64,000 nt of DNA from assembly GCF_026625785.1 (NCBI RefSeq), contig NZ_CP113063.1:1922001-1986000 (forward strand), read 5' to 3'. A program made the translations under genes and the position numbers. Source of the stretch: Gordonia sp. SL306 (GTDB taxonomy: Bacteria; Actinomycetota; Actinomycetes; Mycobacteriales; Mycobacteriaceae). Shown one piece after another: positions 29,167 through 38,571 of this stretch. Numbering within the stretch: position 1 is the first letter of the stretch; each line of letters starts with the position of its first letter. The notes below the pieces were generated by a model. The model was not told the DNA's origin. It saw only the letters and a program-made list of their open reading frames with translations, and searched no databases.

Positions 29167-31623
29167 ATGGCCGACTCCGCCCGCCAGCTGCATGGACGTA
29201 CCGAGCTCGTGTCCGCGCTCGGCGCCTTTGTCACGGCGCGATCCGGCGGGTCGGCGCTCATCCTCGGGGAGCCCGGATCGGGCAAGAGCAGCCTCGTGCG
29301 CGCGGCCGAATCGATGGCGATCGACGCCGGGGTCACCGTCGTACGGGTCACCGCCGACCACCGGGCGGGACCATATCCCGCACTGGACTCCGTGGTGGCC
29401 GCCGTCGACGACACCCTCCTCGCGCTCGACGACCGCCGTCGACATCTCCTGCAGGTCGCGCTGGGTCGTGTTCCCGGTACGCCGCCCTCGCGACTGGTTC
29501 TCTCGGCCACCGTTCTCGACCTCATTCGACGGCGGGCGCACCGCGACGTCCTGCTCCTCACCCTCGACGACGCGCATCGCATCGACCGTGCCAGCGTCGA
29601 GATCCTGGCCTCCGTCGCGCGCCGGCTGCGCGCGGCGCCGGTGGCGATCCTGGTGGCCGCACCTCCGGGCGAGGCCGTGTTCGCCGAACGTTCCGTCGAT
29701 CACTCGTGGCACCTCGACCCGCTACGCCCCGCGGACGCGCACCGCCTGCTGCGCGACCGGCTGCCGATGTTGCCCGACACGGTGCGCGCACACGTGGTCG
29801 ACACCGTCCCGGGCAACCCACGAATGCTCATCGAGCAGGGATCGGCCGAACTCTCGCGCCGTGCCGTGTCCGTCGACCGCGCGACCGGCGACACCACAGC
29901 CGTGGACACCACCGGCGCGGACACGACCGGCCTCGAGGGCGATCCGCGCGGTGTCGCACAACTCCTCGACGGCGTCGCCGTCCGGGCAATGCGACGCGGC
30001 GATGCCCGTGCCGCTGCCTTCGTGCTCGAGCGCGCCGTGGAGACCTCGACCGAGCCGTCGGCGCGGGCGCGACGGCTGGCCGCGGCCGCGTGCCTCTCGG
30101 CCGACGTCACCGGCGACCTGCCTGCACTGGGCCGCCTCCTCGATCAGGCGCTGCGCGCCGACCCGCGGTCGGACCGCTCACTCGAGGCCGTCATCGCCAC
30201 ATCGTACGTGGCACTTCGCGGTAGCGACGGGATCGACGACGTCCATCGTCGACTCGTCGAGGCGATCGGCGACCGTAGACACGAGATCGGTCGCTGGGTG
30301 TTCGAGGAGGCGCTGTGGGCGCTGTACCTGTTGTGCTGGTTCGGCAATCAGCGCGAGCACTGGCACGACTTCCGCGCCGTGGTGGAGGCCGACGTCGACC
30401 GAATCCCACCGTGGGCCGTACTCGCCGCCAGGCTGGAGTCCCACTCCGCGTTCGACGACGCCTACCTCGACGCACAGGCCGATCAGCTGATCGAGAATCT
30501 GGCGTTCACCACGGATCCGTCGGCGGTGGTACGTATCGCCTTTGTCACCCGCGGCCGCGACCGGCGGTTCTGGTGGCGCAACGCCCTGCAGCGACTCTGG
30601 GCCGACGAGCGCAGCCCGTTCGCCTCGGTCGTCTACGCGGGCGCGTTGCTCGCCGCCGACGGCCTGAGTTCCGGGAACTGGAAGGCGGTCGAACAGGCGA
30701 CCCGTCGTGCGCTGGATCTCTGTGAGACACACGACTATCGGATGTATGCCGAACCGTGGCTCCGACACTCGCGCGCGCTGCTCGCCGCCTATCGGGGCGA
30801 GGAAGAGGTGGCGCAGTCGGCAGTCACCCTGCTACAGGAGTGGGCCGATGACCGTGGCTCGGCCGCGCTGCACTGGCGGGCCCTGCACTGCCGGGCGGTG
30901 ATCGCGCTCGGCGCGGGCCGGCCGCGGCAGGCCTACCGGCTCCTTCGGATGATCTCCGGCACCGGCGAATTCGGTGCCGTGATCGAGTTCGACGACCGGA
31001 CGGCATTGGACTTCGCCGAGGCGGCGATGCTGGCAGGTACCCGCGACGACATCGAGTCCCTCCGGGCGATCGTCTCCGCACGCCTCGCAGACGATCGCGT
31101 CGCAGCCGATCGCCGGACCCTGCTGTACGCGGGTGCACTCGCCATCATCTCCGGAGACGATCTGCATTATCAACGCGCGGTGACCATGCCGGAGGCCGAC
31201 CGGTGGCCGTTCGATCTCGCGCGCATCCAGCTGAGCCGTGGACGTTCCCTGCGAGCTCAGGGTTCCCCGGCACAAGCGCACCGAGCACTCCGTTCGGCGG
31301 CCGTGACGTTCCGGTACCTCGGCGCCACCCCGTGGCTCACCCAGGCGCGTGAGGAACTCCGCCGCCTCGGGGCGACCGACGAAACAGATCACCTGCTGCA
31401 CAACATCACCCAGGTCTCCCCGATCGGCCGCCGGGTCGCCGGGCTGGCTGCCACCGGGCTGTCGAACCGCCAGATCGGCGCTGTCCTGCACATGTCCCCG
31501 AGCACCGTCGGGTCGCACCTGTCTCGTGTCTACGCGACGCTCGGCGTGCATTCCCGTGCCGGACTACGGGATTCGCTGCGGTCCGAGGACCCTGCCGGTG
31601 GGCCCGGCGTTCGGCACGCGTAA
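29167..31623 (+). CDS. LuxR-type ATPase regulator (LAL-like) 1
   Basis: An 818-aa regulator. An N-terminal AAA+/STAND-type ATPase module shows the P-loop LILGEPGSGKSSLVRAAE and a Walker B-like LLTLDDAHRI. A long helical middle follows. The C-terminus carries the LuxR helix-turn-helix: GLAATGLSNRQIGAVLHMSP, STVGSHLSRVYATLGVHSRA. The signal sensed is unknown. Its 3' end overlaps that of the opposite-strand regulator by 60 bp, so the two C-terminal DNA-binding regions are coded on both strands of the same stretch. Confidence 0.87.
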   Translation: MADSARQLHGRTELVSALGAFVTARSGGSALILGEPGSGKSSLVRAAESMAIDAGVTVVRVTADHRAGPYPALDSVVAAVDDTLLALDDRRRHLLQVALGRVPGTPPSRLVLSATVLDLIRRRAHRDVLLLTLDDAHRIDRASVEILASVARRLRAAPVAILVAAPPGEAVFAERSVDHSWHLDPLRPADAHRLLRDRLPMLPDTVRAHVVDTVPGNPRMLIEQGSAELSRRAVSVDRATGDTTAVDTTGADTTGLEGDPRGVAQLLDGVAVRAMRRGDARAAAFVLERAVETSTEPSARARRLAAAACLSADVTGDLPALGRLLDQALRADPRSDRSLEAVIATSYVALRGSDGIDDVHRRLVEAIGDRRHEIGRWVFEEALWALYLLCWFGNQREHWHDFRAVVEADVDRIPPWAVLAARLESHSAFDDAYLDAQADQLIENLAFTTDPSAVVRIAFVTRGRDRRFWWRNALQRLWADERSPFASVVYAGALLAADGLSSGNWKAVEQATRRALDLCETHDYRMYAEPWLRHSRALLAAYRGEEEVAQSAVTLLQEWADDRGSAALHWRALHCRAVIALGAGRPRQAYRLLRMISGTGEFGAVIEFDDRTALDFAEAAMLAGTRDDIESLRAIVSARLADDRVAADRRTLLYAGALAIISGDDLHYQRAVTMPEADRWPFDLARIQLSRGRSLRAQGSPAQAHRALRSAAVTFRYLGATPWLTQAREELRRLGATDETDHLLHNITQVSPIGRRVAGLAATGLSNRQIGAVLHMSPSTVGSHLSRVYATLGVHSRAGLRDSLRSEDPAGGPGVRHA

Positions 31624-34407
31624 CGCGTCACGGAGGCCGCCACGAGAGGCCACGCCGAGCTTGCGGTAGGCCTTGTGGAGGTGGTTTCCGACGGTGCGAT
31701 GCGAGATCGCGAGACGCTCGGCGATCTTCTTGTTGCTCATGCCCTGTGCCGCGAGTTCCGCGATGTGTCGTTCCTGCGGGGTGAGGGAGCCGGACATCGC
31801 CTCGGTCATCATCAGCCGGGTGGCTCCGGTCGCCTCGAGTTCCGCACGAGCCCGATCCGACCACGGCCGAGCACCGAGTTCGTCGAATGTCGCGAGCGCT
31901 TCCGTCAGCAGGGGCCGCGACGCCGCTGCCTCGTGATGACGGCGCAGGTGCGCACCGAACATGAGTAGGGCGCGGGCGCGGTCGAATCGCCACGTCGTCG
32001 AGCCTGGGACCGCCAGCGCCTGCCGGTACAGCTCGCGGGCCTGCTCGTCATCGGCGATCAGGGCACGGGCCACCAGGTGGATCATGGCCATCCTCGGCGA
32101 CAGCCTGCCGTAACCGATGCGGTCCATCGCATCGACGTGTGCGCGGGCGAGGTCGGGTCGCCGCAGCCGCAGCGCGGCGTCCACGACGTCGAGGGCGACC
32201 GAGATCGCCATCCACGCATGCGAGGCGAACACGCCGATCGGACTGATCGACGTGGCATGCGCGAGCACACCTTCGGCGTCGCCGCGCCCCGCCGCTGCCG
32301 TCGTCTCCACGTGCTCGACGCAGGCGATGACCGTGGTCGCGCGGCGAGGGATCGCCCACGCCGCCATCGCGTCGGTGAGCACCGCCATCGACGCCCGATC
32401 GCCCCGCGCGGCCGCGAGCCACGCCATCTCGTAGTCCGCGGCCCACAGGAGCAGGTTGTAATCCCCGCCGTTCGCCAGCCGGCGTGCATGATCGACGGCG
32501 TCGACGCCGGTCTGCCAGTCACCGCGGTTGCGCCCGTCGCGGGCGATCATGAGCAGCGCCCAGATCGCCGGGAGGACGGGACCACGGTGTTCGGCTGCGT
32601 CGACGATTCGGTCGAGCGCGACACGGCAATCGGGCAGCCGGTCGAAGGTGACCGCCATCTCGGCGATCTGGATGACCTGAACCGGGTCGGTCTCGGCATG
32701 CACCCCGCGGATCAGAGCGTCGACCTCGCCCAGCGTCGTCGCGGTGGTGCGGGCAGGATCGAGCGAGGTACGACTCGCCAGATCGGCGACGACCGGGGGA
32801 CGCGGGTCCAGTCGATCGAGAGCCCGGTAGTAGGCCGGCCACAGCTCTTCTCGTCCACCCAGCCAGCAGACCCACCGCAGTTCACCGATCGCCTCCATCA
32901 GCGCCTCGTCGGTCGGGTCCGTGTGACGGGCGTACCCGTCGATCGCCCGTGCGAGGATCTGGTGAGCCATGTCGATGTCGCCGTCGTGGCCGCTGGCGAT
33001 CACCGTCGCGGCCGCGGCCGCCGCTGTCAGCGACTGGGTGAAACCGGGGTCCAACTCCCGGATCTCGTCGATCAGCTCGAGTGCCATCGACGAATCGGAG
33101 CCTGCGGCGATATATGCGGCGCGCGCGAGCCGCCGAGCACGGTCGGGCGGCGTCGGTGTCAGCCCCGCGGCGCGGGTGAGAAGCGCGAGTGCGTCCGTCC
33201 AATCTCCGTCGCGGACCGCGGCCTCCGCGGAACGCTCGAGGTGCGACGCGCGGGGTTCGTCGTACCGGCCGACCTCGTGCAGTGTGCCGGACTCGACCAC
33301 CTCGGCGGGGGTCCGGACGAGCAGTCTGCCGAGTCTGCGGTGTGCGTTCGTACGCTCCTGAGGCGTGGAGTCGGCGAGCAGCGCAGACCCGAAAAGAGGT
33401 CGGCACAGGCCGATCCGGGCGTCGGGGCCGACTCCGGAGATGGCGATCACGCCGGCATCGGCCGCATCGGCGATGGCACGCGTCGCCGATCCATCCGGGA
33501 CCGCCCCGGCGAGATCGGCGACCGATGCGGCCGGTTGGAGGACATGCAGGAGGAGCAGAAGCCGGGCATCGGCACCCAATGAGGTGATCTGCGGGGCGAA
33601 TGCGTCGCGCAGCCGGTGCGTCAGTGGAAGTAGCGGCGGCAGAGACGTGTAGCCCGAGTGCTGTTCGGTCGAGAGGGCCGCGGGCAGGTCCACGAGCGCG
33701 AGCGGGTTGCCCTGTGCCTCGGCCAGCAGTCGCGCTCGCACCGACGGCGCGAGCGTTGGGCTGGTGGCGTCGAGCAGCGATGCCCCGTCGACATCGTCGA
33801 GGCGTTCGAGCCTCATCTCGTCGCGATCCGACATTCCCCGGTCACGTGTGGCCGTGAGGATGCCGACCCTGGCGAGCCCGAGGGCGGCCAGGCCGTCGAG
33901 GACCTCGCGGCTCGCTGCGTCGGCCCAGTGCAGGTCGTCCACGACGATCAGCACGGGCCCATCGGTGGTGAGCTCCCCGATCGAGCGCGTCGTCGCTCGC
34001 AGCACTGCGGTGATGTCGGGGATCGCGCCGTCGTCGAGACCGAGGGCCGTCCGCAGTGTGGTCGCCCAGGCCCGATCGGTCGCCCTCGGACTGTCGACCA
34101 CCGGGAGCAGCAGCTCCTGCAGCGTCGCGAAGTCGATGTCGGTCTCGAACTCGACACCCGTCGCGTGCAGCACGCGGCAGCCCCGGGATTCGGCGAGCCC
34201 GGCTGCGGCGGTGAGGATCTCGGTCTTCCCGATTCCCGGCTCCCCGACGACGGCGAGGGACCCGCTCGACCCGGCGGTGATCGTGGTCAGGAGCTCCGAG
34301 ATGCGGTCGATGTCGCCCGTGCGGCCGAGCAGCGCGCGTGGGTCAGCGCGACATCGCCCGTCGACAACGTCTGCTGACAACTCGTCCGTCTCCCCCGCCA
34401 CGGCCAT
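31564..34407 (-). CDS. LuxR-type ATPase regulator (LAL-like) 2
   Basis: A 947-aa STAND regulator. AVVGEPGIGKTEILTAAAGL is the P-loop and VLIVVDDLHWADAASREVL the Walker B region; a helical TPR-like middle leads to a C-terminal LuxR HTH (LTPQERHIAELAAQGMSNKK, IAERLAISHRTVGNHLHKAY). It is distantly related to the convergent regulator at 29167-31623, with the same order of modules but clearly different sequence. Their tail-to-tail overlap means expression could interfere. Ligand and target genes are unknown. Confidence 0.87.
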   Translation of the reverse strand: MAVAGETDELSADVVDGRCRADPRALLGRTGDIDRISELLTTITAGSSGSLAVVGEPGIGKTEILTAAAGLAESRGCRVLHATGVEFETDIDFATLQELLLPVVDSPRATDRAWATTLRTALGLDDGAIPDITAVLRATTRSIGELTTDGPVLIVVDDLHWADAASREVLDGLAALGLARVGILTATRDRGMSDRDEMRLERLDDVDGASLLDATSPTLAPSVRARLLAEAQGNPLALVDLPAALSTEQHSGYTSLPPLLPLTHRLRDAFAPQITSLGADARLLLLLHVLQPAASVADLAGAVPDGSATRAIADAADAGVIAISGVGPDARIGLCRPLFGSALLADSTPQERTNAHRRLGRLLVRTPAEVVESGTLHEVGRYDEPRASHLERSAEAAVRDGDWTDALALLTRAAGLTPTPPDRARRLARAAYIAAGSDSSMALELIDEIRELDPGFTQSLTAAAAAATVIASGHDGDIDMAHQILARAIDGYARHTDPTDEALMEAIGELRWVCWLGGREELWPAYYRALDRLDPRPPVVADLASRTSLDPARTTATTLGEVDALIRGVHAETDPVQVIQIAEMAVTFDRLPDCRVALDRIVDAAEHRGPVLPAIWALLMIARDGRNRGDWQTGVDAVDHARRLANGGDYNLLLWAADYEMAWLAAARGDRASMAVLTDAMAAWAIPRRATTVIACVEHVETTAAAGRGDAEGVLAHATSISPIGVFASHAWMAISVALDVVDAALRLRRPDLARAHVDAMDRIGYGRLSPRMAMIHLVARALIADDEQARELYRQALAVPGSTTWRFDRARALLMFGAHLRRHHEAAASRPLLTEALATFDELGARPWSDRARAELEATGATRLMMTEAMSGSLTPQERHIAELAAQGMSNKKIAERLAISHRTVGNHLHKAYRKLGVASRGGLRDALRVPNAGPTGRVLGPQRIP

Positions 34408-34477
34408 GCTGACCTGGCCTTCCGTCGATGAACGCTAATTCACCGTGCGCCGTTGGGTCAACATCACCGACGATACG

Positions 34478-34522
34478 GAGAGTCCGCCCCGACGACCTCG
34501 GCGGCCGACGGGACGGACTCTC
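34478..34522 (-). terminator. Hairpin after the porin gene
   Basis: GAGAGTCCG and CGGACTCTC form a 9-bp stem 27 bp past the gjpA stop, on the path from the porin gene to the downstream LuxR gene. There is no U-run, so it may be a weak terminator or an mRNA end-stabiliser. Confidence 0.5.
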
Positions 34523-34548
34523 GTGGTGGTGTTGCTCGCTGGTCCGAC

Positions 34549-35955
34549 CTAAGCGGCTGCACTCGAGCTGCTCGAACCCGAATCGCTCGACGAGCCGCCA
34601 TCCGAGGAGGCGCCATCCGACGAGGAGCTCGGCGACGAGTTCGAGGTTCCGGCGGATGCGGCCGAACCCGATCCGTCAGCGTCGCTGTCGGCGCCGGCGT
34701 CCGCTGTGGTCCCGGCGTCCGCTGTGGTCGAGTCAGCGGTGGTCGAGTCGGCCGTGGTCGACTCAGCGGAGGTGGGGTCAGACGTTGTCGAGTCGGCTGC
34801 AGCCGAGTCCGTGGCAGTCGAGTCAGCGGCAGTCGAGACCGCTGAGCCCGCAGCGTCGGTCGCCTCCGAGGTGTCGACGGCCGAAGCTGTCGCCGATTCG
34901 CTGCTGTCCGTAGATGATTCGGCGCCGGCCGCGTCGGCCTCTACTGAGCCTCCGGTGGTCTCCGCCGTCGTCTCCGACGACACGGCTGTCGCATCGGTGT
35001 CGGCGGCCGACCGCACACCGGCGAGGGTCGTGGTGGCCGGCGGGGTGATGCCGTACAGGATGCTCTGCTGGATCGCCTGCAGCGACGCCAGCGTGCCCGG
35101 CATGATCACGCCACCGTCCGCGGTCGCGCCACCATTGCTCAGCAGTCCGCCGGCATAGATCGTGAGCCCGGGGATGTCGAGGCCGATGAGCGGCCCGAGG
35201 TTGGGACCGTAACCGCCGTTGAGCAGGCCGTCGAGCATCACTGCCGGCGCCTTCGCGAGGGCGCCGACGATCTCCGATGCGCCGCCTCCGCCCTGGGCCG
35301 CCTCGATGACACCCTGGATCGCGGCGCCCAGGCCGCCGACCCCGCCGTAGATCGGGCCGATGAGAGCGAGCCCCGCGTTGAGCGCGATGTTCGGCACCTG
35401 CTCGTTGATCACCCTGGCCAAGTTCTCCACCGGTGCGGCGAGCGCCTGCTGGATGGCGGGGATGAGATCGCCCGACACCGGGTCGATCGCGGAGAAGATG
35501 GGGAGGATCACGGCGGTCAGCACATTGTTGAGGGCCGTGGCGACGTCGCCGCCCCGGAGCGCGGTCGAGGCCGCCTCGAGAAGACCAGGAACATCGTCGT
35601 TCAAGGAGGTGGTGATGGCCGTGCCGGCCGACTGCAGACCGCTGATCAGGGTCTGGCCGCTCGCGGACTGGTTCTCGAGGATCTGACGCAGGATCGGGAG
35701 CGCTCCCCGGGCGTCCGACGTAGCGGCGATGCCCTCCAGATTGGTCATCGCGTGCTCGATGGCTTCTTGGTACGCCGCGAACGAGCTCAACCGGACACCG
35801 GGTGAGACGACGCTGTGTACCTGGGCGCCGAGGTCATTCGTCAGCGACGGCGCCCCGGACATGGCGAACGGGGTCGCGGCGATCGCGGTCGCGCTGACCA
35901 GCGACACTCCGGCCAACAGGTATGGGCGCAGCTGTGGGCGACTGAGGACGTGCAA
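34549..35955 (-). CDS. gjpA: GjpA-type outer membrane porin with repetitive tail
   Basis: A 468-aa exported protein. The N-terminus (MHVLSRPQLRPYLLAGVSLV) is a signal-type segment, followed by a mostly helical and hydrophobic region of about 300 residues, with Gly-rich patches GPIYGGVGGLG and GGLLSNGGATADGG. The first 320 residues recall the GjpA porin described from Gordonia jacobaea and the PE/PPE-like proteins of mycobacteria. The last about 150 residues are low complexity: repeats of DSTTA and DSTATDS, ending in Ser/Gly/Asp runs. The start is TTG at 35955, with AAGGAG at 35962-35967; the frame opens a little further upstream. Identity as GjpA is from memory. Confidence 0.6.
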   Translation of the reverse strand: MHVLSRPQLRPYLLAGVSLVSATAIAATPFAMSGAPSLTNDLGAQVHSVVSPGVRLSSFAAYQEAIEHAMTNLEGIAATSDARGALPILRQILENQSASGQTLISGLQSAGTAITTSLNDDVPGLLEAASTALRGGDVATALNNVLTAVILPIFSAIDPVSGDLIPAIQQALAAPVENLARVINEQVPNIALNAGLALIGPIYGGVGGLGAAIQGVIEAAQGGGGASEIVGALAKAPAVMLDGLLNGGYGPNLGPLIGLDIPGLTIYAGGLLSNGGATADGGVIMPGTLASLQAIQQSILYGITPPATTTLAGVRSAADTDATAVSSETTAETTGGSVEADAAGAESSTDSSESATASAVDTSEATDAAGSAVSTAADSTATDSAAADSTTSDPTSAESTTADSTTADSTTADAGTTADAGADSDADGSGSAASAGTSNSSPSSSSDGASSDGGSSSDSGSSSSSAAA

Positions 35956-35983
35956 TGTAGCTCTCCTTGACAACAGAAACGAA

Positions 35984-35997
35984 CCGACACATGTCGG
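35984..35997. promoter_or_regulatory. Dyad upstream of the porin gene
   Basis: CCGACA-CA-TGTCGG is a perfect 14-bp palindrome 29 bp upstream of the TTG start. It could be an operator or lie in the mRNA leader. No regulator can be named. Confidence 0.4.
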
Positions 35998-36083
35998 ACG
36001 ATTTCGAAGTCTGGACCGTGGTCCGCATCTCGATGTCAGGAAATCGGAACAGTGTGGACAAATGACTCATGCTGCAGTCGCCC

Positions 36084-36446
36084 TCACCCCACCGGGCCGG
36101 CCCTCGCGACGGCCTGCGCGCGATGGACACCGAACGGTCCCAACGTCACCGGAACCACCACACTGACCACGACGTCTGCACCCTCCGTCACACACCGATC
36201 GACCTCGGCACCAGTGTCCTGCGCAGCGGCGATCTGCCGCGCGGCCGCGCACGGATCCGGCTCGGCGGCCACCTGCTGCTGCGCGGCGGCGAGCGCTGCG
36301 AGGTCGGCGGCCGACTGCGCGCGATGCCGGGCGACGACCGCAGCGCCGAAGTACAGCAGGGTGACCACCGTGGCCGCGATCGCCGCGATCGCGAACGCCC
36401 CGGCCACGGTCGCGAAACCCCCGTCGTCGCGCCACCCCCGGATCAT
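36084..36446 (-). CDS. TadE/TadG-like minor pilus protein (Rv3654c-like)
   Basis: A 120-aa protein with an N-terminal hydrophobic helix after a short basic leader: GGFATVAGAFAIAAIAATVV, then RHRAQSAADLAALAAAQQ, the segment that characterises Rv3654c-like TadE/G proteins. The two cysteines in PDPCAA and VDRCVTE may form a disulfide. It is the last gene of the tad operon and its start overlaps the previous stop. It is probably a minor pilin inserted in the membrane. Confidence 0.82.
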   Translation of the reverse strand: MIRGWRDDGGFATVAGAFAIAAIAATVVTLLYFGAAVVARHRAQSAADLAALAAAQQQVAAEPDPCAAARQIAAAQDTGAEVDRCVTEGADVVVSVVVPVTLGPFGVHRAQAVARAGPVG

Positions 36447-36841
36447 GGCGAAGATGCCTGCGCAGTCGCGTCGTCGTCGGGCTCCTTCGCCGCCACCGCC
36501 CGGGCCGACACCGTCACCATCGGCAGCAACGGGATCGACGACCGCACGACGACCTCGACGCGGGAGTCAGTGCCGGTGATCATGATCTGCGCCGACCGCC
36601 CGACCACCCCGGCAGCGACCTCCTGCGCCGCGGCGTCCCCGGCCGCGGCCAGTCGGGCGGCCTCCCGGGCCGCGTCGGTACACCGGATCTGCACCGTCGC
36701 ACCGACGACCGCCGTGATGCCGAGGACGACGGTGGCCACGATCGCCGCGATGACGTACGCGCCCTCGACGGTGACCATGCCACGCTCATCGCGCCACACC
36801 TCCCGCAACGTGACCACCGGCCCGAGCACCGCCTCAGCCAA
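36443..36841 (-). CDS. TadE-family pilus protein (Rv3655c-like)
   Basis: A 132-aa minor-pilin-like protein. RDERGMVTVEGAYVIAAIVA is the TadE signature with a glutamate five residues after the G-M cleavage-type site, followed by a long hydrophobic helix. The frame starts at TTG 36841, overlapping the pilin stop by 8 bp; the TTG is weak and a GTG at 36829 is possible. The gene belongs to the Flp/tad operon. Confidence 0.85.
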   Translation of the reverse strand: MAEAVLGPVVTLREVWRDERGMVTVEGAYVIAAIVATVVLGITAVVGATVQIRCTDAAREAARLAAAGDAAAQEVAAGVVGRSAQIMITGTDSRVEVVVRSSIPLLPMVTVSARAVAAKEPDDDATAQASSP

Positions 36842-37052
36842 CCGAGGTGTTCAGGGCCTTGCCGATGATGCCGGTGAGGGCACTCACGATGTTGTCGCCG
36901 GTCACGACCGTGTAGAGGATCGCCCCGAAGGCCGCCGCGGCGATGGTGCCGATCGCGTACTCCGCCGTACTCATCCCCTCGTCGTCGGCGACGATACGCA
37001 ACACCTCGGCTTGCACTCGTGCGATCGGACGTCGAAAGATTCTGTCGGACAT
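36834..37052 (-). CDS. Flp-type major pilin (DUF4244)
   Basis: A 72-aa pilin. After a basic leader (RIFRRPIARVQAEVLRIVAD) comes DEGMSTAEYAIGTIAAAAFG, a classic type IV prepilin-like cleavage region (G-M/S..E) and hydrophobic stalk. It is the first small pilin after the secretion genes and is the likely pilus subunit. It matches DUF4244/Rv3656c in size and position. Confidence 0.88.
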   Translation of the reverse strand: MSDRIFRRPIARVQAEVLRIVADDEGMSTAEYAIGTIAAAAFGAILYTVVTGDNIVSALTGIIGKALNTSVG

Positions 37053-37150
37053 GATGTTCTGGCCTCCCCTGGGTCACGCACCTTGCGTGTCACAGATAGG
37101 ACGCACCAGACCACGATTCGGATCCATTGCGCCCACGATCACTCCACCGA

Positions 37151-37780
37151 TCAGCCACCGAGGACGGAGCCGGCGAGGCCGACCACCACGGGCACGATCC
37201 CGAGACAGATGAACGCCGGTAGGAAGCACAGCCCGAGCGGACCGCTGATCGCGACACCCGCGCGTTCGGCGGCCGCCAGCGCGTCGTCGTGCGCCTCTCT
37301 GCGCGTGCTGTCGGCCAGTTCGGCCAGACCTCCGGAGAGCGACGACCCGGACCGTGCCGAACGCCGCGCCAACGTTGCCAGCGCCTCGAAGCGGTCGCCA
37401 TCGACGTCCCTCCTCGCGGCTCCCCGGCCGCCGACGACGGGCGCCCCGTGGCGATGCCAGGCGTGCTCGGGATCGGCACCGAGTCCGAGGAGTTCGGCTG
37501 CCGACGCCAACGGGCGGGCGAGACCGGGCGGCGCGGAACGCGAGACCACGCCCGCCGCCGCGGCGACCGGCATCCCGGCGCGCAGGCACACGGCGAAGAG
37601 ATCGAAGGACGCCGCGACCGCGAACGGGTCGTCGGAACCGGGCCTCGGATGCGCAGAGTCGCGATCGGCCATCGCCGACACCGGATCGCCCACCACCCGA
37701 TGCAGTGCCCAGCCCGGTGCCGGCCACACCCACAGGGCCGCCCCCGCCGCGACGAGCGTGCTCAGCGAGAACGCGCTCAT
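37151..37780 (-). CDS. tadC: Tad pilus inner-membrane protein TadC-like (T2SSF)
   Basis: A 209-aa type II/IV secretion platform protein. The F domain is seen in DPFAVAASFDLFAVCLRAGM and the two hydrophobic ends near the C-terminus (GPLGLCFLPAFICLGIVPVV). The ATG at 37780 overlaps the TadB stop (ATGA). A much longer open frame continues upstream but overlaps tadB and is not real. It forms the inner-membrane platform with TadB. Confidence 0.87.
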   Translation of the reverse strand: MSAFSLSTLVAAGAALWVWPAPGWALHRVVGDPVSAMADRDSAHPRPGSDDPFAVAASFDLFAVCLRAGMPVAAAAGVVSRSAPPGLARPLASAAELLGLGADPEHAWHRHGAPVVGGRGAARRDVDGDRFEALATLARRSARSGSSLSGGLAELADSTRREAHDDALAAAERAGVAISGPLGLCFLPAFICLGIVPVVVGLAGSVLGG

Positions 37781-38571
37781 CGGTTGATCACCCGGTCGGT
37801 GATCCGCTCCGACCACACGAGCCCGGCCACCGACAACGCCGTGCCAACGATGAGCAGGACCCCTCCTAGACCGCTGCCGAGGAGCACGCCGATGGGGTGC
37901 GCGCCCATGAACTCGCCCAGCGCGATGCCGATGACCGGCAAACCTGCGAGCACTGTCGCGGTGGCCCGCGGGCCGGCGAGTCCGGCTCGGGTCCGGGTGG
38001 CGAACTGCCTGCGCGCCAGCAGATCGGCCCGCACCGACTCCACCAGCTCGATCATCGGCAGACCGTGCCGGTCGGCGGTCTGCCAGGCGACCCCCACACG
38101 ATGCCAGGAGAGCTGGTCGGAGGCCTCGACATCGGGCATCACCTCGCCGCCCAGTTCGGCCCGTCCCGCCATCATCGTGAGGCCATCGGCGACCGACGAC
38201 CTCGGTTGCCCGACAACGAGTTCCCGTGCCGCGGCCGCACACGCCGACGCAGGCGGGGCACCGACCGACAGTTCGGCCGTCATCACCGACAACGCCAGCA
38301 GCAGATCGGAGGTCTCCCGGTCGCGCGCCCGCACCCGCTGTGCGCGGTGCCGTCGCCACATCACCGTCGCAGACACCAACGTCATCGCCACCGCCGCATG
38401 GAGCCCGACGAGCACCGCTGCCGCCACCGGGGCGCCGACGGCGACCGATGCATCCCACGGAACAGTGCGCGCCCGCGGGGTTCCCGGCGTGAGGGACACC
38501 AACCGATACTGGGCGTGGGTCGCCGGCCACCAGAGCACGGCGGACGCGAGCGCCAGGATGACCGGGATCAT
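37777..38571 (-). CDS. tadB: Tad pilus inner-membrane protein TadB-like (T2SSF)
   Basis: A 264-aa platform protein: N-terminal transmembrane helices (MIPVILALASAVLWWPATHA), an F-domain (RDRETSDLLLALSVMTAELS, then ASDQLSWHRVGVAWQTADRH) and C-terminal helices (GVLLGSGLGGVLLIVG). ATG overlaps the TadA stop as ATGA and its own stop overlaps the TadC start. So all three are tightly coupled. Confidence 0.9.
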   Translation of the reverse strand: MIPVILALASAVLWWPATHAQYRLVSLTPGTPRARTVPWDASVAVGAPVAAAVLVGLHAAVAMTLVSATVMWRRHRAQRVRARDRETSDLLLALSVMTAELSVGAPPASACAAAARELVVGQPRSSVADGLTMMAGRAELGGEVMPDVEASDQLSWHRVGVAWQTADRHGLPMIELVESVRADLLARRQFATRTRAGLAGPRATATVLAGLPVIGIALGEFMGAHPIGVLLGSGLGGVLLIVGTALSVAGLVWSERITDRVINR

